Assembly: GCF_000189635.1 (NCBI RefSeq)
Contig: NW_002476472.1
Location: 62,001-126,000 of the forward strand
Direction of reading: 5' to 3'
DNA length: 64,000 nucleotides
From: Tetrahymena thermophila SB210
Lineage: Eukaryota; Ciliophora; Oligohymenophorea; Hymenostomatida; Tetrahymenidae
Each line of letters begins with the position of its first letter. Within the stretch, counting starts at the first letter, position 1. Shown here in pieces: positions 49,801 through 62,839 of the stretch. Made by a program: the position numbers and the translations under genes. Below the pieces are notes generated by a model. That model worked only from the letters and a program-made list of their open reading frames with translations, had not been told where the DNA came from and made no database searches.

Positions 49801-52800
49801 TTAGACTCAAGGTAATTGTTAGATTTGTGATACTTCTTGTGCCTAATGTTATCAATTTGCAACTTAATGCCTGCTTTGCTCAGATCCAACAATGAATCTT
49901 CTAAACTATTAATGCATGAAAAATTGCCCTAATGGATATTATAGCTCATTAGTCAAAACCAAAAATTATTCAAGAAAGATGTGTTTAAAATGTGATGTTT
50001 CTTGTCTTGATTGCTAAAATACTCCAGAGTTTTGTCTTACAGGGTGTTAGGAAAATTACTATTTTTATAAAAATAAATGTCTTAAAGACTGCCCAGATAA
50101 TTATATAAGATTAAATGGAATTTGCCAGTTAAGTTGCTCATCAGGTAGTTCATATGACCCAAATAGTGATTTATGCTGTGACTAAAATTGCACAAAGTGT
50201 GATTCATCTAAGTGTACTTAATGCTCTTAACCAAATATGTATAAAAATCCATAAAATATCAAATAATGTCTTTTAAGTTAAGACCCTAATTGCTTAATAG
50301 TTGATTTCTAAAATGGTAATTTTTTAAAAATTAAATTTATTTTAAAAAAAATTATTTAAAAATTTTTATCTTTAAAATAGGCAAATGTCTTACTTGCAAA
50401 GATGGCTATAAGCTAGATCAAAATAAATAATTATGCGCTTACTTTATTTTGTAGTGCAAAGCTTATGATCCTTAAGATAATAAAAAATGTGCTTTATGCT
50501 ACTATGGATATTATCTAACAGATAATAATACTTGCTGTGGTATACAAAATTGCTCTATTTGCAATACTAATAATATTTCTCAGTGCTCATAATGTTAAAG
50601 TAAATACATTTTTGATTAAAATAACAATTGTATATTTAACTGCTTAGTGCAGTATTGTAAGAGTTGTGTATAAGATAATTAATAATAATGTGCAACTTGC
50701 ATATCTACATACAAAGTTGATCCAAAAACTAATTTGTGTATATTTGATTGCTTAGTTGATAATTGTTAAAAATGTGTGACTGATGATCAATAAAAATGCA
50801 ATACTTGTATTGATACTTATAAATTAGATCTAAATACTAAAAAATGTATTTTTGATTGCAAAGTACCATATTGTTAGACTTGTATATAAGGAAATTAAAA
50901 TAAATGTTTAGTATGTTAACCGAAATATAGAACAAATTTAAATAACATCTGTATTTTTGACTGTTAAGTTAGTAATTGCCTAACATGTGTAGATAATAAT
51001 TAGCAAAAATGTTAAGTGTGTGAAAATTCTTATGTATTAGATACAATTTCTTAGTAATGTAATTTTGATTGTAAAGTGTAAAATTGTTAAAAATGTTAAG
51101 ATTATGACTAATATAAGTGCCTTTCTTGTATAAATAAATATAAAGTTGATCCTTAATCCTATTAATGTATTTTTGACTGCAAAGTCCCTAATTGTTAGAT
51201 TTGTCAATAAGATAATTAGCTAAGTTGTCTAAATTGTTTGCCAAAATATAAATTTGATTAGAAAAATAATTGTGTATTTGATTGTCAAGCTTAAAATTGT
51301 TAAACTTGTGTTGAAAATAATTAATTTTAGTGTTAAACTTGTCTTGATACTTATAAAGTAGATCCAGATAGTAAAATATGCATATTTGACTGCAAAGCTC
51401 CTAATTGTAAGACTTGCCAACAGGGGGATTAAATAAAATGCTCTGAATGCTACAATAATTACAAACTTGATTCTAAAAAAAATTGTGTATTTGATTGCTT
51501 GGCTGATAATTGCCAAACCTGCATTGAAAATAATTAGTTATAATGCTAAACATGCCTTTAAGCTTATAAATTAGATCCTACTTCTGGTCAATGTAAATTC
51601 GATTGTAAAGTTTAAAATTGCTAGAAGTGTGTATTAAACGATTAAAACAAATGTGAAACATGTATATCTAAATATAAAATTGATGATTATAATTAATGTA
51701 TTTTCGATTGTTAAGTTTCAAATTGTAAAATTTGTTAATCTGAAAATTAGCAAGCATGTCTTGTATGCCAGCCATAATATAAGTTAGATTAATAAAATAA
51801 ATGTACTTTTGATTGTAAAGTTGAAAATTGTTCAACTTGTGTTGATAATAATTAATTGAAATGCTAAACATGTATAGATACTTATAAAATTGACTCATAA
51901 ACATACTAGTGTGTTTTTGATTGCTAGGCAACAAATTGTAAAACTTGTATTTAAGGAGATTAACAAAAATGTTCAGTCTGTTATGACAAATATAAATTTG
52001 ATTAAAATTAAAATTGTGTATTTGATTGTAAAGTATAAAATTGTCTAAAATGTGTTTTAAATGATTAAAATAAATGTGAAACATGTATAAATAAGTATAG
52101 AATTGATGATTCTAAATAATGCATTTTTGACTGTTAAGTGTCTCATTGCTAAGCTTGCAAAACAGAAAACTAGTTAGAGTGCTTTACATGTTTACCATAA
52201 TATAAGCTAGATTAATAAAATAAATGTGTTTTTGATTGTAAAGTTGAAAATTGTTCAACTTGTGTTGAAAATAATTAATTAAAATGCTAAACATGTATAG
52301 ATACTTATAAAGTTGATTCATAGACTAATTAATGTGTTTTTGATTGCTAGGCATCAAATTGCAAAACTTGTATTTAAGGAAATTAACAAAAATGTTCTGT
52401 TTGTTATGATAAATATACATTAGATAAAAATTAAGATTGTGTATTTGATTGTAAAGTTTAAAATTGTTAAAAATGTATATTAAATGATTAAAACAAGTGT
52501 GAAACTTGTGTTAATAAATATAAAATTGATGATTCATAATAGTGTATTATTGATTGTTAAGTTCCAAATTGCTAAACTTGTTAACCAGATAACTAACTAG
52601 CGTGTTTTGCATGCTAGCTAAAATACAAGTTAGATTAATAAAATAAATGTGTTTTTGATTGTAAAGTTGAAAACTGTTTAACTTGTGTTGAAGATAGTTA
52701 ATTTAAATGCTAAACATGTATAGATACTTATAAAATAGATTTAGAAACAAAACAGTGTGTTTTTGATTGCTAAGTATCGAATTGCAAAATTTGTGAATCT

Positions 52801-55800
52801 GAAAATCAACACAAATGTTCAATTTGCAATGAATAATATAAAATAAATTAATCCTAAAATTGTGTATTTGATTGTTTAGTATAAAATTGTGAAATTTGTG
52901 TTTCAAATGATTAAAGCAAATGTCAGCAATGCTTACCAGATTATGATTTAAATTCAACTAAAAACTGTATTAGAAAATGTTAAGTCTAAAATTGTCAAAC
53001 TTGTGAGATAGGCAATCCTTCTAAATGCTAAATATGTAACATTAATTACCAAGTAAATTTAAGTAAGTAATGTGAGTTAATTTGTAATGTAAAAAATTGT
53101 TTAGAATGTTAACCTAAAGATCCTAATATTTGTCAAAATTGTGTCAATAATTATGTTCTTGATAAAGATAACAAAAACTGTCTCTGCTAAGCATAAAATT
53201 GTAAAACATGTTAATCAAATGATGGTAAAATATGCCAAGACTGTAATAATCAATACAAATTAGATGGAAAAGGATAGTGTATTTTTGATTGTTTAGTATA
53301 AAATTGTGTAAATTGTGCTTCAAATGATTAGAATAAATGTCAATAGTGCTTACCAGATTATGATTTAAGCCCAACTTAAATTTGTGTTAGCAAATGTTAA
53401 GTTTAAAATTGCTAAACTTGTGAGTTAGGTAATCCTTTAAAGTGTTCAGTATGCAACGTTAATTACCAAGTAAACTCAAGTAAATAATGTGAGTTAGTTT
53501 GTAATGTATAAAATTGTTAAGAATGCTAATCTAATGATCCTAATATATGTAAAAATTGTGTTTAAAATTATCAACTTGATAAAGATAATAAAAGTTGTTT
53601 ATGCTAAGTATAAAATTGTAAAACATGTAAATCAAATGATGGCAAATTATGTCAAGACTGTAACAATCAATATAAATTAGATGGAAAAGGAGAATGTATT
53701 TTTGACTGCTTAGTATAAAACTGTTTAAATTGTGTGACAAATGATTAGAATAAATGTCAACAGTGCTAACTTGGTTATGATTTAAGCCCAAGTAAGAGTT
53801 GTGTTAGCTAATGTTAAGTTTAAAATTGCCAAATATGTGTGATAGGTAATCCTTTAGAGTGTAAAATATGCAATAAAAACTACCAAGTTAATTCAAGTAA
53901 GTAATGTGAGTCAGTTTGTAATGTAAAAAATTGTTCAGAATGCCAATCTAATGACCCTAATAGTTGTTAAAATTGTGTCAAAAATTATGTACTTGATAAT
54001 GATTAAAAAAATTGTCTCTGTTAAGCATAAAATTGTAAAACATGTTAATCTAATGACGGTAAATTATGCCAAGACTGTAACAACCAATACAAATTAGATG
54101 GAAAAGGATAGTGCATCTTTGATTGCTTAGTATAAAATTGTGTAAATTGTGCTTTAAATGATTAGGATAAATGTCAATAGTGCTTACCAGATTATGATTT
54201 AAGCCCAACTTAAATTTGTGTTAGTAAATGTTAAGTTTAAAATTGTTAAACTTGTGAGTTAAGTAATCCTTTAAAGTGTTAAGTTTGCAATATAAATTAT
54301 TAAGTTAATTCAAGTAAGTAATGTGAGTTAGTTTGTAAAGTATAAAATTGCTTAGAATGTTAATCTGATAACCCTAATATTTGTAAAAATTGTGTTAACA
54401 ATTATGTTCTTGATAAAGATAATAAATATTGTTTATGCTAAATTTAAAATTGTAAAACATGTCAAGTAAATGATGGAAAATTATGTCAAGAATGTAACAG
54501 CTAATACAAATTAGATGGAAAAGGAGAGTGTGTTTTTGATTGCTTAGTATAAAATTGTGTAACTTGTGCTTCAAATGATTAAAATAAATGTCAGCAATGC
54601 TTACCCAACTATGATTTGAGCCCTAATAAAATCTGTATTAATAAATGTTAAGTTTAAAATTGCCAAGCTTGTGTGCTTGGAAATCCTTAAGAGTGTTAAA
54701 TATGCAATACAAACTATCAAGTTAATTCAGATAAGTAATGTGAGTTAATTTGTAATGTAAAAAATTGTTTAGAATGCCAATCTAATGACCCTGATAGTTG
54801 TTAAAATTGTGTCAAAAATTATGTACTAGATAATGATAAAAAAAATTGTTTATGCTAATCATAAAATTGTAAAACATGTTAATCTATTGATGGTAAATTA
54901 TGCCAAGACTGTAACAGCCAATACAAATTAGATGAAAAAGGAAAGTGTGTTTTTGATTGCTTAGTATAAAATTGTGTAAATTGTGCTTTAAATGATTAGA
55001 ATAAATGTCAATAATGCTTACCAGATTATGATTTAAGCCCAACTTTAATTTGTGTTAGCAAATGTTAAGTTTAAAATTGCTAAACTTGTGAGTTAGGTAA
55101 TCCTTTAAAGTGTTCAGTATGCAACATTAATTACCAAGTAAACTCAAGTAAATAATGTGAGTTAGTTTGTAATGTAAAAAATTGTTAAGAATGTTAATCT
55201 AAAGACCCTAATAATTGTTAAAATTGTGTCAATAATTATCTTCTTGATAAAGATAATAAAAATTGTCTCTGCTAAGCATAAAATTGTAAAAATTGTTAAT
55301 CTAATGATGGTAAACTATGCCAAGACTGTAATAGCCAATACAAATTAGATGGAAAAGGAGAATGTATTTTTGACTGCTTAGTATAAAATTGTTTGAATTG
55401 TGTGACAAATGATTAGAATAAATGTTAATAGTGCTTACCAGATTATGACTTAAGCCCAACTTAAATTTGTGTTAGCAAATGTTAAGTTTAAAATTGCTAA
55501 ACTTGTGAGTTAGGTAATCCTTTAAAGTGTTCAGTATGCAACATTAATTACCAAGTAAACTCAAGTAAATAGTGTGAGTTAGTTTGTAATGTAAAAAATT
55601 GTTAAGAATGTTAATCTAAAGACCCTAATATATGTAAAAATTGTGTTTAAAATTATCATCTTGATAAAGATAATAAAAATTGTTTATGCTAAGCATAAAA
55701 TTGTAAAACATGTTAATCTAATGATGGTAAATTATGCCAAAATTGTAACAGCCAATACAAATTAGATGGAAAAGGAGAATGTATTTTTGATTGTTTAGTA

Positions 55801-58800
55801 TAAAATTGTGTAAATTGTGCTTCAAATGATTAGAATAAATGTCAATAATGCTTACCAGATTATGATTTAAGCCCAACTTAAATTTGTGTTAGCAAATGTT
55901 AAGTTTAAAATTGCTAAACTTGTGAGTTAGGTAATCCTTTAAAGTGTTCAGTATGCAACATTAATTACCAAGTAAACTCAAGTAAATAGTGTGAGTTAAT
56001 TTGTAATGTAAAAAATTGTTAAGAATGTTAATCTAAAGACCCTAATAATTGTTAAAATTGTGTCAATAATTATCTTCTTGATAAAGATAATAAAAATTGT
56101 CTCTGCTAAGCATAAAATTGTAAAACTTGTTAATCTAATGATGGTAAACTATGCCAAGACTGTAATAGCCAATACAAATTAGATGGAAAAGGAGTATGTA
56201 TTTTTGATTGCTTAGTATAAAATTGTTTGAATTGTGTGACAAATGATTAGAATAAATGTTAATAGTGCTTACCAGATTATGATTTAAGCCCAACTTTAAT
56301 TTGTGTTAGCAAATGTTAAGTTTAAAATTGCCAAATTTGTGAGTTAGGTAATCCTTTAAAGTGTTAAGTATGTAACATCAATTTCCAAGTTAACTCAAGT
56401 AAGTAATGTGAGTTAGTTTGTAAAGTATAAAATTGTTTAGAATGCTAATCTTATAACCCAAATATATGTAAAAATTGTGTTTAAAATTATCAACTTAATA
56501 AAGATAATAAAAATTGTCTCTGCTAAGCATAAAATTGTAAAACATGTTAATCTAATGATGGTAAACTATGCCAAGACTGTAATAGCCAATACAAATTAGA
56601 TGGAAAAGGAGAATGTACTTTTGACTGCTTAGTATAAAATTGTTTGAATTGTGTGACAAATGATTAGAATAAATGTCAACAATGCTAATCAGGTTATGAT
56701 TTGAGCCCAAGTAATAGCTGTGTTAGCTAATGTTAAGTTTAAAATTGCCAAAATTGTGTGATAGGTAATCCTTTAGAGTGTTAAGTATGTAATACAAACT
56801 ACCAAGTTAATTTAAGTAAGTAATGTGAGCTAGTTTGTAAAGTATAAAATTGCTTAGAATGCTAATCTGATAACCCTAATATTTGTAAAAATTGTGTTTA
56901 AAATTATCAACTTGATAAAGATAATAAAAATTGTTTATGCTAAGCATAAAATTGTAAAACATGTTAATCTAATGATGGTAAATTATGCCAAAATTGTAAC
57001 AGCCAATACAAATTAGATGGAAAAGGAGAATGTATTTTTGATTGCTTAGTATAAAATTGTGTAAATTGTGCTTCAAATGATTAGAATAAATGTCAATAAT
57101 GCTTACCAGATTATGATTTAAGCCCAACTTTAATTTGTGTTAGCAAATGTTAAGTTTAAAATTGCTAAACTTGTGAGTTAGGCAATCCTTTAAAGTGTTC
57201 AGTATGCAACATTAATTACCAAGTAAACTCAAGTAAATAGTGTGAGTTAGTTTGTAATGTAAAAAATTGTTAAGAATGTTAATCTAAAGACCCTAATATA
57301 TGTAAAAATTGTGTTTAAAATTATAAACTTGATAAAGATAATAAAAGTTGTTTATGCTAAGCATAAAATTGTAAAACATGTAAATCAGATGATGGCAAAT
57401 TATGTCAAGACTGTAATAATCAATACAAATTAGATGGAAAAGGAGAATGTATTTTTGACTGCTTAGTATAAAACTGTTTAAATTGTGTGACAAATGATTA
57501 GAATAAATGTCAACAGTGCTAATCAGGTTATGATTTGAGCCCAAGTAAGAGTTGTGTTAGCTAATGTTAAGTTTAAAATTGCCAAACATGTGTGATAGAT
57601 AATCCTTTAGAGTGTTAAGTGTGCAACATTAATTACTAAGTAAACTCAAGTAAATAATGTGAGTTAATATGCAAAGTATAAAATTGTTTAGAATGCTAAT
57701 CTTATAACCCAAATATTTGTAAAAATTGTGTTTAAAATTATCAACTTGATAAAGATAATAAAAATTGTTTATGCTAAGTATAAAATTGTAAAACATGTAA
57801 ATCAAATGATGGCAAATTATGTCAAGACTGTAACAATCAATACAAATTAGATGGAAAAGGAGAATGTATTTTTGACTGCTTAGTATAAAACTGTTTAAAT
57901 TGTGTGACAAATGATTAGAATAAATGTCAACAGTGCTAGCTTGGTTATGATTTGAGCTCAAGTAAGAGCTGTGTTAGCTAATGTTAAGTTTAAAATTGCC
58001 AAACATGTGTGATAGGTAATCCTTTAGAGTGTTAAGTATGTAACACAAACTACAAAATAAATGCAAGTAAGTTATGTGAGTTAGTTTGTAATGTATAAAA
58101 TTGTTTAGAATGCTAATCTTATAACCCAAATATTTGTAAAAATTGTGTTTAAAATTATCAACTTGATAAAGATAATAAAAATTGTTTATGCTAAGCATAA
58201 AATTGTAAAACATGTAAATCAAATGATGGCAAATTATGTCAAGACTGTAACAATCAATACAAATTAGATGGAAAAGGAGAATGTATTTTTGACTGCTTAG
58301 TATAAAACTGTTTAAATTGTGTTTTAAATGATTAAAATAAATGTCAATAGTGCTAACTTGGTTATGATTTGAGCCCAAGTAAGAGTTGTGTTAGCTAATG
58401 TTAAGTTTAAAATTGCCAAACATGTGTGATAGGTAATCCTTTAGAGTGTTAAGTATGCAACACAAACTATAAAATTAATGCAAGTAAGTAATGTGAGTTA
58501 GTTTGTAATGTAAATAATTGTTTAGAATGCTAATCTAATGACCCTAATATATGTAAAAATTGTATTATAAATTATTTACTTGATAAAGATAAGAAAAATT
58601 GCTTTTGTTAAGCATAAAATTGTAAAACATGTTAGTTAAATGATGGTAAAATATGTTCAGATTGTAACAATCAATACAAATTAGATGGAAAAGGAGAATG
58701 TATTTTTGACTGCTTAGTATAAAACTGTTTAAACTGTGTGACAAATGACCAAAATTTATGTTTATAATGCTTGCCAGGTTATATTTTAAGTCCAACTAAA

Positions 58801-60984
58801 AGTTGTATTAAAAATTGTTAAGTTTAAAATTGCTAAACTTGTGAATTAAATAATCCTTTAGAGTGTTAAGTTTGTAATCCTAATTCCAAGCTTAATTCTA
58901 GTAAATAATGTGAGCTTTTCTGTAAAGTAGATAACTGTGAACAATGCTAAAAAGATAATCCAAACATATGCCAAATTTGCACCTTAAATTATGTTTTTGA
59001 CAAATATAGCAAATAATGTTTATGTTAAGTACCAAACTGTAAAACATGTTAAAAAAATAATGGAAAGATTTGCTAAGAATGTAGTAGTAAATATAAAATA
59101 GATTCTTATGGTGAATGCGTTTTTGATTGTTTAGTTGAAAATTGCCAAACTTGTGCATTAAATAATCAAAATGAATGCTAAAACTGTATTCCAAAGTATA
59201 AATTGAATTCATAATTCAAATGTGTGAGTGAATGTAAAGTTTTAAATTGCTCTACCTGTTTTCCTAGTAATACATATTAATGCTAAATATGTAATCCAAA
59301 TTATCAACTAAATAAAATTAATTAATGCGAAAATATTTGTGATGTTTAAAATTGCTAAACCTGTGAATTTAATAATAATAAGATATGTAAGATATGCAAT
59401 CTAAATTATTAATTAGATCCAAATAAAGAATGTAAATGCTAATCATAAAATTGTCAAACATGTTAAAAAGATAATGGATAATTATGCTAAATTTGCAATA
59501 AAAAATATAAATTAGATAGTAAAAATTAATGTATACCTGATTGCCCAGATAAAAATTGCTTATTATGTGAAGAGTATAATTAAGATTAATGCAGATAATG
59601 TTCACCTAATTATATTTTAGACTCAAATAAAAAATGTTAAAATAATTGTAATGTTTCTAACTGCTTAACTTGTATTTTAAGTAACGCTAATATATGCTTA
59701 AATTGTTAAGCTGGTTACTAACTAAATGAAAATTAATAATGTATTCCAATTTGCAAAGTATAAAATTGTATTTAATGTAAAATAAATGATCCTCTTGTAT
59801 GTATTACTTGTGCTAAAAGCTATACAACTGATAAAAATCATTAATGTGAATTAGCATGTGATGATTACGATGATGATTGCTATTAAAAAAGTTTACAATT
59901 ATAAGGGCATAGCTAAATAGCTAGCTCAGTAGTTAGTGGTGTAGCTGGATTTGTTACTAACGGATTGTATTTATTTACTCCTATTCAAATAGTAATCTCT
60001 TACTTTGATTTTCTTTAAACAATCAATTTATTGCTTTATGTAAAAGTGAATTATCCAAAATCATTGTATACTTTTCTAAAAATATTTAATTTTAGTAATT
60101 TTGAATTTTTGCCAAGCATCTAAAAAGAGGATGCTAATGTTCCTTAAACTTTCGGAAGAGAACGATTTGACTCAAATTTTTATAGCAATATGTTATAACC
60201 TTTAATTGTTTGGGCTAGTGCTTTTTTCATATATTTTGTTTCTTATTTGGTTAACTTAAGTAAAATGGACAAGAAAAGCAGAGTCTACAAAATATTTAAT
60301 TTCATATACGATAAATTCTTTTATCAGATATTTACAGCAATAATTTTTTTAACTTTCTATAAGATAAATTTAAGTGTATAGCTTCAAATGTATGATACAA
60401 ATTTAGACTTAAAAGGGATTTTTTCTTATATAATGAGTGCAATTATTTTAATATCTTAAATATTTATGGTATATCTAGGCTTATAGATGATAAGTATTGA
60501 CGATTTCAATAGTAATAAATTAGTTTAAAAGATAAAACTTAAATATTAACAATTCTCTGCAAAACAATTTACTAAAAGATATCATTTTTTTAATGGTATA
60601 ATGTTGATAAGGAAAATTCTTTATGTAAGTGCTCTTGTTTTTATGCAAGATGATAAAATGACTTAAATAATAATAATTTAAGGGATATTTAGTATATAGA
60701 CTTTACTTGTTCTCATTAATAAACCTTATCCCAGCTAGCAACAAAATAATATTATTACTTTTAGCAACTTTTGCTATTTGATATCAATCCTTTGCATAAA
60801 TGGTCTCATATATGATGACATTGCAAATATATTTACCAAAGAAGTAAGGGAAATATTTGCTTCTATTACAATTGGCATGCTTTCATTGATTTTTCTAAGC
60901 AATTTAGTAAAAATAATATAATTAGTTAGAAGATCCTCTTATTAACTATTACCTGGACATATAAATGATTCAAAAAATAAATGA
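46893..60984 (+). CDS. Giant cysteine-rich repeat surface protein with multi-pass C-terminus
   Basis: Three exons (46893-47375, 47927-50315, 50381-60984) join in phase to 4491 aa. An N-terminal signal peptide (about residues 1-30) is followed by furin/growth-factor-receptor-like Cys modules. From about 50.6 kb these become near-uniform 34-36-residue units of the form C-x-F-D-C-x-V-x-N-C-x-x-C-x(7)-C-x-x-C-x-x-x-Y-x-x-D. From 52984 they form four-module, 139-residue super-repeats. The last 350 residues (from about 59.9 kb) carry around eight hydrophobic helices, e.g. WASAFFIYFVSYLVNL, IFTAIIFLTFYKINL and ITIGMLSLIFLSNLVKI, with a short Lys/Asp-rich tail. So the repeats should be extracellular on a polytopic membrane anchor. 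Ciliate genomes have many such genes; ligand and function are unknown. All frames stay open with TGA as the only stop. Confidence 0.9.
51715..52983 (+). repeat. Tandem super-repeat, 423-bp period, 3 units
   Basis: The N-C-x-x-C module boundary recurs at 51715, 52138, 52561 and 52984, exactly 423 bp (141 codons) apart. Each unit consists of four Cys modules. Units are visibly diverged from the 417-bp array that follows. Confidence 0.8.
52984..59238 (+). repeat. Tandem super-repeat, exact 417-bp period, 15 units
   Basis: The anchor GTTTAAAATTGC (or a close variant) starts at 52984, 53401, 53818, 54235, 54652, 55069, 55486, 55903, 56320, 56737, 57154, 57571, 57988, 58405, 58822 and 59239. All 15 intervals are 417 bp. 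Each unit encodes 139 residues in four Cys modules. Inner units are very similar, while the first and last are diverged, as expected of an array homogenised from the middle. Length is maintained without a single frame-breaking indel. Confidence 0.92.
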
Positions 60985-61580
60985 TGATTTTATTTATTTC
61001 AAAATAAATAAATAACAAATATTATTTTTGTTTAATTTATAAAAATTAAATTTAAACTTGTTTAAATTTTTCATAAATGGAAATTATTTTTTTAATTATC
61101 AAAATTTTATTTTTAAAATAAATTTAAGGTAAAATTTTTAATTTTAGAATTATTTTTATAAAAATATTTCTAAACTTATTATATAAAATATGGAGTTTTT
61201 GATAAAAAAGTTATTTAGATTAATAGATTAAATATATAATTCAATTAACTTTATTTCATTATTTTCTTTAAATTTTTTCATTTTAAATCAAAATTACTTA
61301 TAAAATAATTATATTTCAAAATTATTCTTACAAACAAAAATAATTAAATAAATTTAAAATGCACTGCCGTAAAATTATGAATTCAATATCAATAAAAATA
61401 AAATTTTATTAAGCTTTATATATTATTTAAACATTTAATTCTGTTACAAATATTTTAATTTTTCATACTTTACATGTATTGCTTTAATTATATTAATAAA
61501 TATAATTTAAAAGGGCAAATTAACACTAATTTTCAGTTTTTAAATAGAATATATCTAGAAATCTCATAAATTATATTCAA
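60985..61580. other. Intergenic between Cys-rich gene 1 and tRNA-Asp copy 2
   Basis: AT-rich with no feature recognised. Confidence 0.5.
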
Positions 61581-61652
61581 TCCGAGATAGTATAGTGGTT
61601 AGTATTCCTGCCTGTCACGCAGGAGACCCGGGTTCAATTCCCGGTCTCGGAG
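61581..61652 (+). tRNA. tRNA-Asp (GTC), copy 2
   Basis: The 72 nt are identical in sequence to the copy at 45660-45731: same acceptor stem, GTC anticodon, A and B boxes, and no intron. Flanking sequences differ. Confidence 0.97.
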
Positions 61653-62839
61653 CTTTTTATTTATTTTTAATTTTATAAAAAAACGAAAAAATCTTTTATA
61701 AGTAATTTATTGATAATTTTCTAAATGATTTTTGCTTTATATAAATTATTTCTATTTTATAAAAACTTTTTTTGAAGTTAAATTAATAAAAATTAACAAA
61801 ATAAATTTAATTTCTAGAAGTCTATTAGGCTTCTATATTTAGTTTGAGGATATTAGATACAAATAAAATGATTTAATATTTATTTACTATATTTAATAGA
61901 GTTATTTGTTTATATTATTCATATAAAAAGTTGGATGTATAAAAAATTATGGATATAGAAAATTAGTTTATATTTTATTCATAGCATCTTTTAAGTGTCC
62001 TTTTCTTGTTTGCTGAAATTAATAAAATCTAATACACAAAATATAATTTAATTTTAAAAAAATAGAGGGAAAAAATTATTTTGCTTAAAAATTAAGCATA
62101 TCATATTTTTTCTTTAAATCAATATAAAAATTTGTTTTAAAATACATATATATTTTCCTTGAAAAACATTTTTTATTATTAGATTTAAAATATGTTTATA
62201 AACTATCTTTTTATAAATATATCTGATTGAATAAATATATATATAACTTTATATCAATTTTATCTATTGATTTGAAGTTTATTTTTAAGAGTTTCTTCTT
62301 TAAAAGTATTGATAAAGCTGGAAGAAGAAAATTAAATTAGTAAAAGAAATGAGAAAATTAGATTTTTTTTCATAATAATACTAATATTACTTGTATTTTT
62401 TAAAATTCTATTAAGAATATTATTTGATCTCAGATTAAAAAAGATATTTTCTTCAATCATCAAAAAAAATTTAAGAAGAAACAAAATAAATTCTTTTATT
62501 ATAAATATATTTTCGAAATAAACAATATTAATAAAATTCATTTTAGGTTTGAAAAAATTGAATTAAATTGTATTATATTTATTTAGCAATAGTTTTTTTT
62601 GAATGGTTATATATATCAAAAAAACAAATCACGTAACAAATATACTAAAAATTTAGTGAGAGCGAATTACAGAATAAATTAACAAATCCAAAAATTCTTT
62701 TTATTTGTTCTTCTTAATTAAAATAGAAGAAGCTAAGGATAGTTGTAGACACTTAAATTGAGAAACTATTTCTTTAGGTTATTTATTTAATTAATTAAAA
62801 ATTTACATATTATCAGCCTAGAAAGAAGATCAAATAAAA
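61653..62839. other. Intergenic, 5' flank of Cys-rich gene 2
   Basis: AT-rich with no gene recognised. Confidence 0.5.
61654..61658 (+). terminator. Pol III terminator of tRNA-Asp copy 2
   Basis: Five T's begin two bases after the mature tRNA end, shorter than the seven at copy 1. Confidence 0.7.

Noticed and set aside
52984..59238. CRISPR-like regular spacing of repeats
   Set aside because: The period is 417 bp, the sequence is coding throughout, and there are no unique spacers; the genome is eukaryotic.
51229..59605. Long minus-strand ORFs with similar N/H/L-rich products across the Cys-rich array
   Set aside because: They recur with the 417-bp period because they are antisense to the repeats; the plus frame is continuous and has strong Cys conservation.
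62332..62541. Minus-strand ORF upstream of the second Cys-rich gene
   Set aside because: Composition is I/N/L/F as expected from random AT-rich DNA, with no recognisable domain.
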